A stretch of DNA of 45,977 nucleotides from Terriglobales bacterium (GTDB taxonomy: Bacteria > Acidobacteriota > Terriglobia > Terriglobales > Acidobacteriaceae), in the NCBI GenBank assembly GCA_025980765.1, contig JAICXB010000032.1:1-45977 (forward strand), given 5' to 3'. This document shows positions 9,601-16,824 of the stretch, in pieces. Every line of letters starts with the position of its first letter. The stretch's first letter is position 1. The translations under genes were made by a program, and so were the position numbers. The notes under the pieces are model-generated. The model saw nothing but the letters and a program-made list of their open reading frames with translations. It searched no databases and was not told the origin of the DNA.

Positions 9601-10199
9601 CGCACTTCTACAGTCCGCTTTCGGCGACGATCGAAGTGCCCAACACCAATGCCGGCGCGGGAGAAATCTTCCGCACCGACTTCACTGGCGATGGAACTGT
9701 GCAGGATGTGTTGCCCGGAACCAAGCTGGGCGCCTTCGGACGCGATGTTTCCGCGAGCGGTTTGAACAGCCTGATCACCAACTACAACAACACTGTAGCC
9801 AATCAGGCAACGCCGGCAGGCAACGTCCTGATCCAGAATGGATTGTTCACTCTGGCGCAGTTGCAGGCGCTGGGCGGCGTCGCTCCCACGGTTCCGCTCG
9901 CTCCGGCGGGACAGGTCGGGCTCGATCCGCTGAAAGACCTGGATTTGAAGCTCAGCTGGGCGCACAAATTCGGCGAGCGCGTTACCATCGAGCCGAGCGT
10001 GGGCGCTTACAACATCTTCAATCTGGCGAATTTCGATCTGCCACCGAACGTGATGACGCCGTTGCTAACGGGCGGCGCCGGGTCCATCAATGGAACTACT
10101 TCAGCAGACCGCATCAGCAATCGCGTTGGCGCAGGCACCGGAGTATTCGGTCTGGCGTCACCGCGAGCGTTCGAATTCGGCCTGCGGATCGCGTTCTAA
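6678..10199 (+). CDS. TonB-dependent receptor with carboxypeptidase-like domain
   Basis: A 1173-residue outer-membrane receptor. The start at 6678 follows AAGGAGG and opens a signal peptide (hydrophobic core LLAVMVFLFALPF, cleavage near FSQS). Residues about 30-115 are a carboxypeptidase-regulatory/CarboxypepD_reg fold (GIQGTVTDPTGAVVPGASV). A plug region follows (ENLPVNGRNFLDLAQLEPGV), then a long beta-barrel ending in phenylalanine (FEFGLRIAF), as expected for outer-membrane insertion. This architecture is the hallmark large receptor of Acidobacteriota, usually tied to uptake of plant or microbial polymers' fragments, but the ligand is unknown. No TonB box could be pointed out with certainty. 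The gene stands alone and ends at a strong terminator. Confidence 0.93.
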   Translation: MPNCLIRQWKYSLLAVMVFLFALPFGFSQSTVSTGGIQGTVTDPTGAVVPGASVTITNNDTGRTLTQTTSGAGAFNVSALTPGNYAVKVQASGFDAIEQSAVVQVGNITPVNVKLGIKAQETVNVEGNAVHVDTDQATVQGVLTAQQIENLPVNGRNFLDLAQLEPGVQIQDGTNFDPTKIGYSSISFGGRFGRTARVSVDGVDVSDETVGTTTQDIPASAIQEFQIAQSTLDLSNDLSTSGTVNVVTRSGTNTLHGEAFELFRSSDVGAKLPAPPGLTAPYQRNQFGGNLGGPIIKDRLFFFADGERTKQELSSPVAYPDPFTNFSGHFSAPFHEGEALGKVDYQLTKSAHLFYRMSYFQARTVGTFFSQSLQPYVNKSYTRSHVIGADFTTGSFNHSIRFDYMKFQNNIADAAIGSGLPLSDFPGNGQFVNITLNNGPATGPNLLAPQETPQSDRQIKYDGSRVFGKHIIRYGIGYNHIQGGGFASFFKLAPEIQSNFAAADIAGAAAGPFPGGASNPLNYPVEVAILGNGQGFSTEKPAFGLPAGGLGPDNRLGIYLGDAWKVRPNVTVSIGLRYDRDTGRTDSDLPAIPELNNLVPQFPNLGAAVPEQNLNLAPQLGVTWDPWSNGKTVIRAGIGLFYENVIFNNVLFDRPLRLRSGAFLQFPLACLFGTPQPVPVPGGNITLPNQVCNETIGEAGSAIAAFQQMYQSLTPFDLNAANPSFIGTQIAQGVTPGSGLFGPDYRTPRSTQMNIGLQRELRPGMVVSADFVRNVETQTPLSIDLNHEGDVRFFNKAGALQAISATSTAFGCGAGSSAANINCAIAAGATMADFAGNGLGTAGDAGSSLNCPPGGCAFGGVNPLAPGLPTLIPAGRSVYNGLQVKLVQQVSNPLPALKALNLQVSYSLSRFTNCGGTAAATGITQGNSDQDFVINAVDNNSPCAFAGPSLLDRHHQLSFGFIADLPWSFRLSTISHFYSPLSATIEVPNTNAGAGEIFRTDFTGDGTVQDVLPGTKLGAFGRDVSASGLNSLITNYNNTVANQATPAGNVLIQNGLFTLAQLQALGGVAPTVPLAPAGQVGLDPLKDLDLKLSWAHKFGERVTIEPSVGAYNIFNLANFDLPPNVMTPLLTGGAGSINGTTSADRISNRVGAGTGVFGLASPRAFEFGLRIAF

Positions 10200-10214
10200 C
10201 AATTCTTAACCTAC

Positions 10215-10242
10215 AGGCGTCCGCTGCGGCGGACGCCTTTTT
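10215..10242 (+). terminator. Rho-independent terminator of TonB receptor
   Basis: A perfect 10-bp stem (AGGCGTCCGC at 10215-10224, GCGGACGCCT at 10229-10238), 4-nt loop and a run of five T. It starts 16 nt after the receptor stop codon. Confidence 0.93.
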
Positions 10243-10494
10243 AGCCTCTATTTCCTCAATCCGCGTTCTGGAAATGCTGCATAATGGCGCTTGCATCCGG
10301 CGGCCAGCGCAGGTACCATTTGAGTTGTCTTCTTGATTGCCGCACACCCAGGTGCCGGCGCCCGCGTTTCAGAGCCAAGAATTCCTATTTGAGTCCGCTG
10401 GATTTTGTGCCTGAGCGCGCAGAAAACTTTATAGTTCGCGAGCGATTTCCATAGCTAAGACCCCACGTGAAGCCGGAGCTTCCGCAGAAGACCA

Positions 10495-10687
10495 CTTCAC
10501 CACGGAGACACGGAGTCACGGAGAAGGCTCAAGAATAAACTTGGTGGCCCACGACATCGGCCCAGAGCTACGACTAGCGCATGTAGAGGACCGGAATTTC
10601 GCAATTGTTTACGCTTAAAGTCATCAACCACGGATCACGAAATCAAATTTTGCGATTTTTCCGTGCCTCCGCGTCTCCATGGTGAAG
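10495..10687. repeat. Palindromic element, family A (CACGGAG type)
   Basis: Left arm CTTCACCACGGAGACACGG begins at 10495; right arm with TCCGTG, GCGTCTCC and GGTGAAG ends at 10687. Arms match imperfectly over about 28 nt. It lies directly upstream of the RG-rich receiver-like gene. Confidence 0.7.
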
Positions 10688-10705
10688 AATTTTTAGGGAA
10701 TCTGG

Positions 10706-11428
10706 ATGAATAAAGGACCAAACCAGCCACAACACCCCGGCAATCGGGGACGTCGCCGCCATCGTCGCGGTAAAGGACAACAAAATCAGCCCGGCAGCGC
10801 CGGCAGCGGACCGCAGGGAATGCGCAGTCATGGTCCTGGCGGCGGTCAAAATCGCGGACGTCGCCGCCACGGCAGCCCGCAATTTGTCGGGCCCATGGAC
10901 CACAGCTACCGCAATGCGCAGGGCGGAGGCGATTTCTATCAGCAAAACGGCCGTTTTCGCGGCCCTGGACGAAGCGGAGGCGCCCCGCAACAAATCAACG
11001 GCGCCGCCATCGAGCAAATGCCGGGCGAAGAGTCGCCTACACGCATCGTCTGCTTCATCGACGACCTATTTTTCATGGCAAAGATTCAGGAGACGTCGCG
11101 CAAACTGGGCGTGAAAGTGGAGTTTGCCAAGGCGGAAAAAGAAACTCTCGATCGCCTCACCAGCGAGGAAGAAGAAAAACCTTCGCTGATCATCTTCGAC
11201 TTGAACAATGCCAGCGCCAAACCGCTGATCACAATTCCCAAATTGAAAAGCAAACTGAAAAAGCAGACGTCGATTGTCGGCTTCTTATCGCACCTGCAGG
11301 GTGATTTGAAGGTGAAGGCCCAGGAAGCGGGATGCGATATGGTGGTGCCACGCTCGGCCTTCTCGCAGAACCTGCCCGCGCTATTGCGTCGCCACGGCTC
11401 GGACTTGCAGCAATCGAGCGAATCCTAA
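10706..11428 (+). CDS. RG-rich protein with altered receiver-like domain
   Basis: A 240-residue protein in two halves. Residues 1-105 are disordered-looking and rich in Gly, Arg, Gln and Pro, with RGRRRHRRGK-type basic clusters and an MDHSYRN motif (64-70); this resembles RNA-binding RGG-type tails. Residues about 112-230 follow the pattern of a response-regulator receiver: paired acidic residues D119/D120, a beta-3 aspartate D165 (LIIFDLN), S195 at the switch position (IVGFLSH), but R216 where receivers have lysine (VVPRSAF). So phosphorylation in the usual way is doubtful. No output domain or kinase is nearby. It ends 3 nt before a palindromic element and converges on the HIT gene. I infer a nucleic-acid-binding regulatory role, not shown. 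Confidence 0.72.
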   Translation: MNKGPNQPQHPGNRGRRRHRRGKGQQNQPGSAGSGPQGMRSHGPGGGQNRGRRRHGSPQFVGPMDHSYRNAQGGGDFYQQNGRFRGPGRSGGAPQQINGAAIEQMPGEESPTRIVCFIDDLFFMAKIQETSRKLGVKVEFAKAEKETLDRLTSEEEEKPSLIIFDLNNASAKPLITIPKLKSKLKKQTSIVGFLSHLQGDLKVKAQEAGCDMVVPRSAFSQNLPALLRRHGSDLQQSSES

Positions 11429-11430
11429 GG

Positions 11431-11566
11431 CAAAAGCTTTTAACACGAAGGACATGAAGTGCACAGAGGAAAAGCAAGAATTTGTTTGGCTTTTGGCTCT
11501 TTGAGTTCGTGATTTTTGGATTCCTTCGTGACCTCCGTGTCCTTCGTGTTAAAAGTTTTTGCTTTT
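11431..11566. repeat. Palindromic element A between convergent genes
   Basis: Left arm CAAAAGCTTTTAACACGAAG from 11431, right arm CCTTCGTGTTAAAAG then GCTTTTA to about 11567. It fills the space between the stop codons of the RG-rich gene (11426-11428) and the HIT gene (11565-11567), whose stop overlaps the outer end. Confidence 0.85.
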
Positions 11567-11903
11567 ATCCCGGAGGCCAGCCCAGCGGTCTGCCGCCGAG
11601 TAAATGTAAATGCAGATGAAATACTGACTGCCCAGCGCCGGGGCCGACGTTATACACGGTGCGGTATCCGTCCTCGATATCGCGATCGCGGGCGATCTGC
11701 GCGGCCACTAAGTGGCATTTCCCGATAATTTCCGCATCTTCGGCTGAGGCTTTATCCAGTCCTTCAATGTGTTTCTTCGGCACAATCAGCACGTGAGTGG
11801 GCGCTTGCGGACGAATATCCTCGAAGACAAAGATGTCCTGATCATCGTAAATCTTCTTTGCGGGCAGCTCCCCGCGCATAATGCGGCAGAAAAGACAGTC
11901 CAT
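11565..11903 (-). CDS. HIT-family nucleotide hydrolase
   Basis: A 112-residue histidine-triad protein. The HxHxHxx signature is HLHLHLLGG near residues 96-104, with the catalytic middle histidine inside it. The N-terminal CLFCRIMRGELPAKKIYDDQDIFVF is the usual HinT start, including a CxxC pair that in some members binds zinc. Family members hydrolyse purine nucleoside phosphoramidates or related AMP-linked compounds; the cellular substrate is not readable here. The length fits a complete single-domain HinT. The start codon ATG at 11903 precedes the conserved CLFCRI block by two residues. It is flanked by palindromic elements on both sides. Confidence 0.93.
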   Translation of the reverse strand: MDCLFCRIMRGELPAKKIYDDQDIFVFEDIRPQAPTHVLIVPKKHIEGLDKASAEDAEIIGKCHLVAAQIARDRDIEDGYRTVYNVGPGAGQSVFHLHLHLLGGRPLGWPPG

Positions 11904-11942
11904 TCCGTGCTCCTTCCGCGATTTTGCTGTGTCAGACGATTC

Positions 11943-12067
11943 TTTTCACCACAGAGGACACGGAGTAGACGGAGGAAAAATCAGAATTAGACGGGCTGAT
12001 TTGGATCCAGTCAGTTCTTTTCCTTTCCAGCATTTCCTCTGTGATCTCCGTGTCCTCCGTGGTGAAA
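11943..12067. repeat. Palindromic element, family A (CACAGAGG type)
   Basis: Left arm TTTTCACCACAGAGGACACG at 11945 onward and right arm with TCCGTGTCCTCCGTGGTGAA to 12066 are near-perfect complements. It lies between HIT and rlpA, which run in the same direction. Confidence 0.85.
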
Positions 12068-12089
12068 GGGTTTGTTCGCGCTGAGGCAA

Positions 12090-12917
12090 TCAGTCTAATC
12101 GCACCAGGAAGACTCCGCCTTCTGGGGTACTGATGTCCTTTGACATCGTTTCCGCCTGCTCGCGATCGTCATTTTGCACGCGAATGCGCACCCATTCGCC
12201 CGTGGGTCCGGCAAATTCCAGCACTTTCGCTGCCGGATAGCGCTCCAGAATCTCCTGTTTCATCTGCGTTGCCGCGTGCGCGGTGTCGAATGCGCCAATC
12301 TGCACGCACCATCTGCCCCCGGTATCGAGCGGCGCGGGCGTCTCCAGCACGTCCATGCGCACCCAGGCCAGCCCCGGACCCCACACATCCACGGCCTTTG
12401 CCGCCGCCAATGACAGGTCCAGCATACGTTCACCGATGAATGGACCGCGATCGGTGATGCGAACCAGCGCCGATTTGCCGGTTTTTACGTTGGTTACGCG
12501 CACAATACTGTTCAGCGGAAGCGTGCGATGCGCGGCCGTCATCTGGTGCATATCGTAGATTTCACCGTTTGCGCCGCGCCGATTGTGATACGGAGGGCCA
12601 TACCAACTGGCAATTCCGAGCTGTGTGTACAAGGGTTGAGCGCCATCTGGCACAGAGATGGACGGAAAATTCGGAGCGGTTTGTGTGCCGGAAGAGGAGT
12701 TCTGCGCAGCAGGAGCGCCATTTCGCGTGCCCTTTGAGACGGAAGTCGGCGTCGAGGATGCGCCCTTGTCGATCTCAGGAGGCGCGGGAACTTGCGCCAC
12801 CGGCTGCTTATGCGCGCATCCGGCAATCAGCAACAGCAGAATAAGAATCGATGCGGGCAGCCATGCCGTCGCTTTTTTGCCGCGTTGAATGTTACTCAAG
12901 GAATCCGACTGCATCAT
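12090..12917 (-). CDS. rlpA: RlpA-like lipoprotein with SPOR domain
   Basis: A 275-residue lipoprotein. A basic N-terminus and hydrophobic stretch (20-33) lead to the lipobox LIAGC with C34 as the lipidated residue. A Pro/Ser/Thr-rich linker follows. Residues about 96-192 are the double-psi beta-barrel (GIASWYGPPYHNRRGANGE), with E119, H130 and D156 (TDRGPF) in the positions conserved in the family. Residues about 202-275 are a SPOR domain (WCVQIGAFDTAHAATQMKQE), which binds glycan strands stripped of peptides at division septa. RlpA proteins act as lytic transglycosylases in some species. Its ATG overlaps the stop codon of the upstream 70-residue gene (ATGA), so the two are translated together. 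Confidence 0.92.
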   Translation of the reverse strand: MMQSDSLSNIQRGKKATAWLPASILILLLLIAGCAHKQPVAQVPAPPEIDKGASSTPTSVSKGTRNGAPAAQNSSSGTQTAPNFPSISVPDGAQPLYTQLGIASWYGPPYHNRRGANGEIYDMHQMTAAHRTLPLNSIVRVTNVKTGKSALVRITDRGPFIGERMLDLSLAAAKAVDVWGPGLAWVRMDVLETPAPLDTGGRWCVQIGAFDTAHAATQMKQEILERYPAAKVLEFAGPTGEWVRIRVQNDDREQAETMSKDISTPEGGVFLVRLD

Positions 12918-13126
12918 TTGGCCGGCGGCTGAGTACGGGAGTCATCCATTTTGTCAGCCAGCCGGCGCAGTTCGGCGGCTAGGCTGCGCAGTGCCTGGGT
13001 GCTTTCAGTGCGGATCTTCGGCACAACTTCATCATTCAGGTGCTGGATTACGCCTTTCACTTCCGCTTCAATCTTTTGCGCAGCATCATCCAGCTTGCGC
13101 GTCGTGTTGGAAAATTGCGCGTTCAT
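12914..13126 (-). CDS. Small coiled-coil protein coupled to RlpA
   Basis: A 70-residue protein not recognised as a named family. It is almost wholly helical in character, with heptad-like spacing (NTTRKLDDAAQKIEAEVKGV, then LRSLAAELRRLADKM) and no signal peptide or membrane segment. The ATG at 13126 is preceded by GAGGTGG at about 4-5 nt; the GTG at 13132 would overlap that site. Its TGA stop overlaps the rlpA start by 4 nt, which points to coupled translation and a shared role, possibly at the cell envelope from the cytoplasmic side. No function is assigned. Confidence 0.7.
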   Translation of the reverse strand: MNAQFSNTTRKLDDAAQKIEAEVKGVIQHLNDEVVPKIRTESTQALRSLAAELRRLADKMDDSRTQPPAK

Positions 13127-13314
13127 GCCCACCTCATCGAACGATTATCAGCGACTCGGATGCGGAGAATCAACGGTTGGAAACCAGAGTGCAAACGAAA
13201 GGGACGAGCAACAAGCGATAGGCAGAAGGCGATTTCGTGGATGCAGCCGTAGGTGGCCACTTCAACGCCATGCTTGGGTATCGGCATTTTATTGTTGGCA
13301 CATCGGCAATGAAG

Positions 13315-13545
13315 TCAGAGCAGGGAGATTAATTGTTCTTGCGTTATTTTTGAATCTCGAAGAATTCGCTTGAGAGTTCCAAAGGCGATTTCATCGTGCA
13401 AAGGTACGGTAACCGGCGTGCGCTGCAGATCATTTTCATGGTGCAGCCGAACATGACTGCCTTTTTGCCGCGCGATCGTGTAGCCACACTTTTCCAGAAC
13501 ACGGATGAGCTGCGCCCCTGAGATGATCGGCAGTTTCGGGCTCAT
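13315..13545 (-). CDS. hicA: HicA-family toxin (mRNA interferase)
   Basis: A 76-residue protein with the HicA double-stranded-RNA-binding-like fold: LPIISGAQLIRVLEKCGY, then QKGSHVRLHH carrying the conserved Gly-Ser-His with the catalytic histidine (near residue 31), then VTVPLHDEIAFGTLKRILRD. HicA toxins cleave mRNA and are held in check by HicB. It starts 9 nt after the hicB stop codon on the same strand. The antitoxin-first order is less common than hicA-hicB but well known. The length is standard and all key parts are present, so it looks intact. Confidence 0.92.
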   Translation of the reverse strand: MSPKLPIISGAQLIRVLEKCGYTIARQKGSHVRLHHENDLQRTPVTVPLHDEIAFGTLKRILRDSKITQEQLISLL

Positions 13546-13554
13546 GGGAAGCGT

Positions 13555-13785
13555 CTATCGGGTCACGACCACACTGCCGACCAGTACTTCGCTGGGATCA
13601 GAGACTTCTTCGCCTCGACTCTCCATGTCCTCGAGGCAAAGTTCAATGGCCTCGCGGATGTTGGCCAGAGCCTCGGAAACCGTCCTTCCTTGCGAGTAGC
13701 ATCCAGGAAGGGAAGGGCACACGACCGTGTAGCCTCCATAATCCGCATCCGGCTGAAGAAATACTTTGAAATCCTGCGTCTTCAT
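13555..13785 (-). CDS. hicB: HicB-family antitoxin
   Basis: A 76-residue protein with the HicB partial RNase H-like fold: KVFLQPDADYGGYTVVCPSL, PGCYSQGRTVSEALANIREA and AIELCLEDMESRGE. It ends after EVLVGSVVVTR without a long C-terminal DNA-binding domain, so it is the short HicB type. I choose the ATG at 13785; a TTG at 13803 adds six residues. It forms a two-gene unit with hicA. A palindrome GTGATCAC at 13840-13847, about 55 nt upstream of the start, could be an operator site, but this is inference only. Confidence 0.9.
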   Translation of the reverse strand: MKTQDFKVFLQPDADYGGYTVVCPSLPGCYSQGRTVSEALANIREAIELCLEDMESRGEEVSDPSEVLVGSVVVTR

Positions 13786-13917
13786 ACGGCGATGGTAATT
13801 CAAATAATGGTGCCCGCAAACTTAATGTTGGATTCCGTCGTGATCACACGTTCTTGCCTTCGGGATTGCGAGTGAACCTCAGGCTTGCGAGCGTTGCTTC
13901 GTCTCATTTCGGCTTTA

Positions 13918-14589
13918 TCAATGACGCTCGGGATTCGCCTGAAACACCAGGAAATAATCTTCGTTGTCGCCCTTTACGAAATCGTATTGATTGTTCAGAC
14001 GATAGCCGGCGCGGGCGGATTCACGCTCAACCACGTCGTTCTGGATGCCGTGGTCTTCGCCATTGCCGTTGCGATCGATGATGCCTACGCGGGCGCCGGG
14101 GCGGAGCGATTTGCGTAGATTCTCGAGCAGGCGTACTGGATCGGCGATCTCGTGGTAGGTCTTGAGTATCAAAACGGAATCGATGCTGCCGGCAGGAAGC
14201 TTGGGGTCGTCGGGTGCGCCCAAGACGGTATGAACGTTGTGAATGCCGGCTTTTTGCACCCGCGCGTCGATGTACCGGATGGCTTCGGGATTGATGTCCT
14301 CGGCGTACACCGCGCCCTGTTCTCCGGCGCGCTTGGCGGCTCTTACAGTGAACCAGCCGGAGCCGGCTCCGATGTCGGCAACATTGCTTCCGGAATGGAT
14401 GTCGAGGATGTCCATCACGCGCTCGACCTGCAATAGTTTGTCGCGGTCAGAGCGGTCGAAGATGGAGAGGTCGCCGGTGTAGGGAGTGCTGGTTTGGCGA
14501 TGCGGCTGCGGAGTTTGCGCGGCGGCTGCGACCACCGAGAGCAGGACCAATGCGGTGGATAAGGAGCGGAGGAAATATCTCGGGCGCAA
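13918..14589 (-). CDS. Exported class I SAM methyltransferase
   Basis: A 223-residue protein whose first 25 residues form a clear signal peptide (MRPRYFLRSL, then STALVLLSVVAAAAQ), followed by a Rossmann methyltransferase domain. The SAM motif I is ADIGAGSGWF (71-80), D98 (YAEDIN) is the likely ribose-binding acidic residue, and the domain continues through LRPGARVGIIDRNG. The start TTG at 14589 has AAGGAG 5 nt upstream, which fits better than the TTG at 14622, and it places the basic residues directly before the hydrophobic core. Methyl donor outside the cytoplasm is not expected, so the location or activity is puzzling. Similar predicted-exported methyltransferases are known in Acidobacteriota. 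Substrate unknown. It follows no obvious partner. Confidence 0.82.
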   Translation of the reverse strand: MRPRYFLRSLSTALVLLSVVAAAAQTPQPHRQTSTPYTGDLSIFDRSDRDKLLQVERVMDILDIHSGSNVADIGAGSGWFTVRAAKRAGEQGAVYAEDINPEAIRYIDARVQKAGIHNVHTVLGAPDDPKLPAGSIDSVLILKTYHEIADPVRLLENLRKSLRPGARVGIIDRNGNGEDHGIQNDVVERESARAGYRLNNQYDFVKGDNEDYFLVFQANPERH

Positions 14590-14649
14590 GTGAACTCCTT
14601 GTGTTGCCTCTCGTCGGACCAAAGTCGAAAATCAAAACCAACATCCAAC

Positions 14650-14732
14650 ACGGATTACACGGATGTCACAGATCTGACGGATGAAACGAAAAGCTGAAAG
14701 TTGGAAGCTGGAGCCCAGCAGCCAGCAGCTAG
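14650..14732. repeat. Half element A and 16-bp repeat
   Basis: Contains ACACGGATTACACGG and GATCTGACGGATG like one arm of the element at 1-107, and AGCAGCCAGCAGCTAG at 14717-14732, an exact copy of 1135-1150. The ABC exporter stop codon (14729-14731) lies inside the second repeat. Confidence 0.65.
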
Positions 14733-16687
14733 TAGCTAGCCGCTAATTCCTGGTCTTTGTACTGCAACTGATACAGCTTCCAATAAATGCCTCTGTGCGC
14801 CAGCAGTTCCTGATGAGAGCCGATTTCGCGCAGCTGGCCTTTGTGCATCACGATGATCTTGTCGGCGCGCTGCACGGTCGATAAACGATGCGCGATGATG
14901 ATCGAAGTTCTGCCTTCGACCATACGGGTGAGGGCATCGCGGACGCGCAGTTCCGTTTCGGTATCGACGCTCGAGGTCGCCTCGTCCAAAATCAGGATTT
15001 TCGGATCGTGGGCCAGCGCTCGGGCGAACGAGATTAACTGCTTCTGACCGGTAGAAAGCGTGCTGCCGCGCTCGCGCACTGGCTCGTCGAAGCCCTGAGG
15101 CAGCATGCGGATGAACTCCCCGATGTTTACGTCATCGGCGGCGCGCTCGACCATCTGGCGGGTGACCCAGTCGGAGCCGAGGCGGATGTTGTCCGCGATG
15201 GTTCCCGAAAAGAGAAACGGATCCTGCAACACCACGCCGTAACGGCGACGCAGATCGCGCAAGTCCATTTGCCGGAGATCGACTCCATCCAGACGAATGC
15301 TTCCGCGCTGGATGTCGTAAAAGCGCAGCAGCAGGGAGATGATCGTGGTCTTGCCGGCGCCGGTGTGGCCGACGATAGCGACGGTTTCTCCGGGTTCGAT
15401 TGCGAAAGACACATCGCGCAGGACCCATTCGGGTTCATCGCTGAGACTCGCAACCAATTCGTCGTTCGACTCGCCCGAGGCTCCGTTGGCGGAAGCCCCA
15501 TTGCTCGCGTGTTTCCTAAATGCACCCGCCGCTACCGCAGCGGGTTCTGTTTTCGCGCGGTTGTAGGCGAACCAGACGTTTTCAAACTCGATGCGTCCGC
15601 GGCCGGAGGCGTGGCGCGGAGACGCCGGGTTCTCGATTTCCACTTTGGCATCGAGCAGCTTGAAGATGCGTTCGCTGGAGGCCATTGCCGATTGCAGGAT
15701 GTTGTACTTCTCGCTCAGGTCCTGAATGGGCCGGAAGAAGCGTTGTGCGTACTGGATGAAGGCGACCACCACGCCGAGGCTGACGGTTTCGCGGAGCACC
15801 TGTCCCCCGCCGAACCAGACAACGGCGGCGATGGCGCATGCCGACAGGATTTCGACGACCGGATAGTAAACGGCGTGGGCCATGATCGCGTCTTTGTACG
15901 CGTCCATGTGCAGGTAGTTGACTTTGGAGAATTCGTCGAACGAGCGCTGCTCGCGGTTAAACAGTTGCAGCACTACGATGCCGCTAACGTGCTCCTGCAG
16001 ATAGGCGTTGATACGCGCAATGGCCACGCGAATGCGCCGGTAAGATTCGCGCACTTTGCGGCGGAAAATCATCGTCGCCCAGAAAATCAGCGGGAGCACC
16101 GCGAAGGTAATCAGCGCCAGCCACCATTTGATCCGCAGCATGATCACGACAATGCCGGCGAGTACGAAGACATCTTCAAAGATCGAGATCACGCCCGAGG
16201 TGAACATTTCGTTGACGGCGTCTACGTCGGTCGTGGTGCGCGTGACCAGTCGTCCTACAGGATTGCGGTCGTAGAAGCCGACATGCAGCCGCTGCAGGTG
16301 GGCAAAGATCTGGCTGCGCAGGTCGAACATGGCTTTCTGTCCAACCCACTGCATAAAGTAGGTCTGCACGAACTCCATGGCAAAACTGGTGAGCAGCAGC
16401 CCAATGTAAATCGCGGCGATCTGGGCGATGCCGACCATGGGACGCGAACTTAACCAGGAGTCCAGCAGCGTGTGCCGGTTGCCGCTGGGGCCGCTGGCCA
16501 AGTACTTATCGACGACAACTTTGGTGAGGAACGGGCCAACAACGTCGCATCCGGCCTTGATCAGGATCGCAACCAGCGCCAGCAAGGTCTGCCACTTGTA
16601 CGGGACGAGGTATTTGAGCAGCCGCTTCATCAGCCGGCTGTCATACGCTTTGCCTAGTACCTCTTCTTCCTGGTGCGAGTCCGCCAT
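14729..16687 (-). CDS. ABC exporter, MsbA/MdlB type
   Basis: A 652-residue half-transporter with fused membrane and ATPase domains. Six membrane helices lie within about 30-325. The ATPase domain (365-652) shows Walker A GHTGAGKT (440-447), Q-loop Q488, a signature LSTGQ (544-548) where most exporters have LSGGQ, Walker B ILILDE (564-569) and the switch histidine H600. Between the domains is an Ala/Gly/Asn/Ser-rich linker of about 40 residues (380-420) that is not usual in MsbA. It would act as a dimer in the inner membrane to export lipids, peptides or drugs; the cargo is unknown. No second half-transporter gene is adjacent, so a homodimer is likely. The C-terminal LAASY is encoded by a repeated 16-mer region. 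Confidence 0.92.
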   Translation of the reverse strand: MADSHQEEEVLGKAYDSRLMKRLLKYLVPYKWQTLLALVAILIKAGCDVVGPFLTKVVVDKYLASGPSGNRHTLLDSWLSSRPMVGIAQIAAIYIGLLLTSFAMEFVQTYFMQWVGQKAMFDLRSQIFAHLQRLHVGFYDRNPVGRLVTRTTTDVDAVNEMFTSGVISIFEDVFVLAGIVVIMLRIKWWLALITFAVLPLIFWATMIFRRKVRESYRRIRVAIARINAYLQEHVSGIVVLQLFNREQRSFDEFSKVNYLHMDAYKDAIMAHAVYYPVVEILSACAIAAVVWFGGGQVLRETVSLGVVVAFIQYAQRFFRPIQDLSEKYNILQSAMASSERIFKLLDAKVEIENPASPRHASGRGRIEFENVWFAYNRAKTEPAAVAAGAFRKHASNGASANGASGESNDELVASLSDEPEWVLRDVSFAIEPGETVAIVGHTGAGKTTIISLLLRFYDIQRGSIRLDGVDLRQMDLRDLRRRYGVVLQDPFLFSGTIADNIRLGSDWVTRQMVERAADDVNIGEFIRMLPQGFDEPVRERGSTLSTGQKQLISFARALAHDPKILILDEATSSVDTETELRVRDALTRMVEGRTSIIIAHRLSTVQRADKIIVMHKGQLREIGSHQELLAHRGIYWKLYQLQYKDQELAASY

Positions 16688-16824
16688 GAGGGGTCAGTCT
16701 ATTTTAGACGGAGGAGGCGGGAGAAGGTCAGAGAGAATCGATTCTCCGGCACGGGGGAAAACGGACCGATATTCGCCTGAAGCCTTATGAACTGGATGTG
16801 AGTCAGTTTTGCTGGTTCGCCGGG

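Larger units (their letters stand above)
10200..10705. other. Intergenic region without a gene
   Basis: Just over 500 nt. It holds the receptor terminator and the palindromic element 10495-10687. No coding frame with family resemblance was seen. Confidence 0.6.

Noticed and set aside
15269..16453. 394-residue plus-strand frame opposite the ABC exporter
   Set aside because: It is antisense to a clear ABC exporter with all motifs, and has no family features.
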